NCBI GenBank assembly: GCA_017421975.1
Contig: JAFOHE010000245.1
Location: forward strand, 1 to 32,869
DNA: 32,869 nt
Source of the DNA: Pseudomonadota bacterium
Lineage (GTDB): Bacteria > Myxococcota_A > Bradymonadia > UBA4248
Reading direction: 5' to 3'
Below are positions 30,901 through 32,869 of the stretch, piece by piece (position 1 is the first letter of the stretch; each line of letters opens with the position of its first letter). The notes beneath the pieces were generated by a model that was not told where the DNA came from, made no database searches, and worked only from the letters and a program-made list of their open reading frames with translations. The position numbers were made by a program, and so were the translations under genes.

Positions 30901-32676
30901 ATGGATACGAGTGGTAGAAAGAGCGTAGATGAGCAACGCACGGCATCTGTGGATCAACGTTTGATGTCTGTGCATCCAGCATTGGCTGGCAAATACACGA
31001 TTCTTGAAAAACTCGGACGTGGTGCGCAAGCCTCTGTTTTTAAGGCAAAATCGGTCGATGGACAGATCGTCGCCATCAAGGTCTTTGATTTCCGCGATAT
31101 AGAAGATGTGAAATCCGTGGAGCTCCTGGAACGTGAAGTCGAGGTGCTTAGAAACCTCAAAATTGATGGTATACCAAAATATATTGATTATATTGAAGCC
31201 ATACCGAATATCTATCTTGTGGAATCGTTTATTGAAGCCAAATCCCTCGAACAATGGTTAAAAGAAGGTATTCATCCGACAACAGAGCAGGTGTGTGAAA
31301 TTTTGTCACAGGCATTGACGATTCTCGAGAAGCTTCACCAGCAATTACCGCCTGTCATTCATCGTGATATTAAGCCTGGAAACGTTTTGGTGGATATGGC
31401 GGGTGACACTGTGAAAGTGTGGATTGTTGATCTGGGTTCAGTGACGTCCCTTCGCCGTAAGAGCCGTGCCAGTACGGTCGCGGGGACAATTGGCTATGCT
31501 GCGCCGGAACAGTTTTTGGGCAAGGCGACGCCCGCATCCGATATTTATGGTTTGGGCATGACGTTGGTACACCTGGTATCTGGCGTCGAGCCGTGGAATA
31601 TGGATGTCGATGGGTTGGAAATCCAATATGAAAAGTATTTGCCAGAGAACTTGCCCGATTATCTCAAAATGCTTTTATCTGAAATGTTAAAATCGGATCC
31701 AAAGACGCGCATTTCTGATGCTAAATCCGTTAAAAAACGTCTGAAGAAACTCAAAAAACAATCAAAAACATACGATGTCAATGCCTCGTCTTATACATCA
31801 TCCAACGAGCATCAAATAGATGATGAATTTGATACAAATACCTTTTGGATGTTGGACCAATTTAGTTTAGATGAACAGAAATTTATTGTAAGAGAAATTA
31901 AAACAGTTACCAAAAAATCGAAGTATGAAATTGCAGAAGGAATTCGAAAAGTTCAGCGCACCTATAATGATATAAGCGGAAAGTTTGAATTAATTAGTAA
32001 GACCATGGATGTGTTGTTAAATACAAAACTAGATGAGAAATCTTCAAAGAAGGATTCTGTACCACAAAAGAAAACGGATGACCAATTATTCAGTTTGAAT
32101 ACTTTTTGGATGCTGGATAAATATACATTAGATGATAAAATATTTATTGTCAATGAACTTAGGGAAAGGACAAAAAAGAGCAATGCTGAAATAGCGGAAG
32201 CCATCCAAAAAGTACAGCAAAAGAAAAAAGATTTTGGCTTGAAATATTATTTGATTGAACAAGTTGAAGAAGAATTAAAGCCTGGGTCTAAACAAACAAA
32301 CATACCAGTGACGACGCCAAAATCGACGTATGATTCGTGGACGCCAAAATCGACGTATGAAACAACGACATCAACATCGTTGGAAGAAACAAAAAATTAT
32401 AATCGCGGTTTGAAACATAATTTTATTTTTTGGGATGATACGAAAACTGCCATCTGCATTGGTGGCGGTTTTTTTGCTTTACCCATATTGGCAGTTTTGG
32501 GCTATTTGTCGTACGTCAATCTTGGCCTGGCCTGGACTGTGATCATAGGCGGTGTCACAGGCAGACAGCTCAGAAGCATGACTGCGACCAACAAAAGGGA
32601 CAATGCGCGTTTCATAAGCTTCATTTGGTTGTTCTCCTTTTCTAAAAGTTTCCAACTGCCCAAACGGGCAGAATAA
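30901..32676 (+). CDS. Membrane-anchored Ser/Thr protein kinase (second of a tandem pair)
   Basis: 591 aa; GGGGG precedes ATG 30901, 18 bp after the first kinase. The kinase domain is closely similar to its neighbour: LGRGAQASVF, Lys60, Glu79, HRDIKPGN (Asp156), DLG (Asp177) in place of DFG, and YAAPEQ. A basic linker leads to two copies of a ~60-residue domain (about 312-374 and 399-459) beginning NTFWMLD, then a Thr/Ser-rich stretch with TPKSTY repeated. One or two membrane segments follow (about 497-535) and a short basic tail. The region after the kinase domain is more AT- and Lys-rich than the kinase part. Tandem duplication of one ancestral gene followed by divergence of the tail explains the pair. 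Confidence 0.9.
   Translation: MDTSGRKSVDEQRTASVDQRLMSVHPALAGKYTILEKLGRGAQASVFKAKSVDGQIVAIKVFDFRDIEDVKSVELLEREVEVLRNLKIDGIPKYIDYIEAIPNIYLVESFIEAKSLEQWLKEGIHPTTEQVCEILSQALTILEKLHQQLPPVIHRDIKPGNVLVDMAGDTVKVWIVDLGSVTSLRRKSRASTVAGTIGYAAPEQFLGKATPASDIYGLGMTLVHLVSGVEPWNMDVDGLEIQYEKYLPENLPDYLKMLLSEMLKSDPKTRISDAKSVKKRLKKLKKQSKTYDVNASSYTSSNEHQIDDEFDTNTFWMLDQFSLDEQKFIVREIKTVTKKSKYEIAEGIRKVQRTYNDISGKFELISKTMDVLLNTKLDEKSSKKDSVPQKKTDDQLFSLNTFWMLDKYTLDDKIFIVNELRERTKKSNAEIAEAIQKVQQKKKDFGLKYYLIEQVEEELKPGSKQTNIPVTTPKSTYDSWTPKSTYETTTSTSLEETKNYNRGLKHNFIFWDDTKTAICIGGGFFALPILAVLGYLSYVNLGLAWTVIIGGVTGRQLRSMTATNKRDNARFISFIWLFSFSKSFQLPKRAE
32656..32671 (+). other. Hairpin at the end of the second kinase gene
   Basis: CTGCCC-AAAC-GGGCAG forms a perfect 6-bp stem inside the last codons of the gene, just before the TAA at 32674-32676. 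No T run follows, so it is not a standard terminator. Confidence 0.4.
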
Positions 32677-32738
32677 CAGATTTATTGTATAGCAAAAAAT
32701 GCCATTTTTCCAGTGCGCCGTTCCTCTCTCCCACATTC

Positions 32739-32771
32739 CTGCCTTTTCCACAATTTCAAGGGCAGATTTTT
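32739..32771 (+). terminator. Weak candidate terminator of the kinase genes
   Basis: CTGCCTT (32739-32745) pairs with AAGGGCAG (32758-32765) with one bulged base, followed by ATTTTT. An alternative stem CCACAA (32748-32753) with TTGTGG (32770-32775) overlaps it. The rest of the end region (32677-32869) shows no gene; GTCT, CTCT / AGAG, AGAC at about 32791-32818 could form another hairpin. Confidence 0.35.
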
Positions 32772-32869
32772 GTGGATATTGTCCCTGAAAGTCTCCCTCT
32801 CATGGGCAAGAGAGACGAGAATCGCCTGCGTTTGTCATTGTTATGAAAGCACCCGTAGGGGCGACCTGC

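Noticed and set aside
32849-32869. Repeat-like sequence CCCGTAGGGGCGACCTGC at the window end
   Set aside because: It looks like the start of a dispersed repeat, but the window ends before a second arm or copy can be seen.

Overview
The window reads as chromosome from a diderm (Gram-negative) bacterium of the old deltaproteobacterial type (Myxococcota or a Bradymonadota-like lineage). This is inferred from several lipoproteins with lipoboxes, OmpA-type and TPR periplasmic proteins, membrane-anchored Ser/Thr kinases, an FHA-GAF-HD-GYP signalling protein and cysteine-rich secreted proteins. No rRNA or tRNA gene is visible, so the taxonomy is a guess. Most of the window is ordinary housekeeping and envelope genes. 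The accessory signal lies in the intergenic repeats and in the lineage-specific envelope proteins.

Layout. 3-542: 3' part of an unrecognised low-GC gene. 581-1082: array of 20-bp units in three blocks, each closed by a 21-nt palindrome, followed by a REP-associated tyrosine transposase gene (RAYT, 1120-1635) and a cluster of three bulged hairpins (1658-1775). 1878-6019: a phosphatase, a cyclophilin-like/flavodoxin lipoprotein and an alpha/beta-hydrolase lipoprotein on the minus strand, with a divergent LysR regulator. 6024-12799: minus-strand series tsaE, HEAT-repeat secreted protein, deoxynucleoside kinase, CPBP membrane protease and FHA-GAF-HD-GYP protein. 13207-14601: low-complexity lipoprotein with coding tandem repeats. 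14816-17934: engB, an aspartate aminotransferase and a LuxE-type acyl-protein synthetase. 18165-22313: coiled-coil secreted protein, OmpA-like lipoprotein, TcdA and a TPR protein. 22509-26424: CorA and a Kef-type antiporter, separated by a 526-bp gap that may hide a small RNA. 26548-29270: divergent cysteine-rich secreted proteins. 29341-32676: two tandem Ser/Thr kinases.

How parts may work together. The LysR regulator probably controls the divergent hydrolase and perhaps the flavodoxin. The protease and deoxynucleoside kinase genes are 11 bp apart and the HEAT gene follows after 31 bp, so they look co-transcribed. The aminotransferase and LuxE-like genes are 2 bp apart. The triplicate-domain secreted protein and the two kinases run in one direction with short gaps. 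FHA on the HD-GYP protein suggests, without proof, a link between Thr phosphorylation and cyclic-di-GMP turnover.

The most interesting pattern is a dispersed family of at least twelve hairpins at five intergenic loci. All share one architecture: a variable outer stem ending in C, a single unpaired G, an inner stem that starts TAT and ends ATA, then G and the matching outer arm. Stem sequences differ from copy to copy but keep pairing, so structure rather than sequence is conserved. Three loci carry exactly three hairpins each, and one of these lies 23 nt after the RAYT gene. This looks like a REP/BIME-type system. Other points of note are a ~60-residue domain shared by the two kinases (one copy in the first, two in the second), a triplicated four-cysteine domain, an 11-base G tract upstream of the hydrolase, and a composite repeat present twice with swapped cores.
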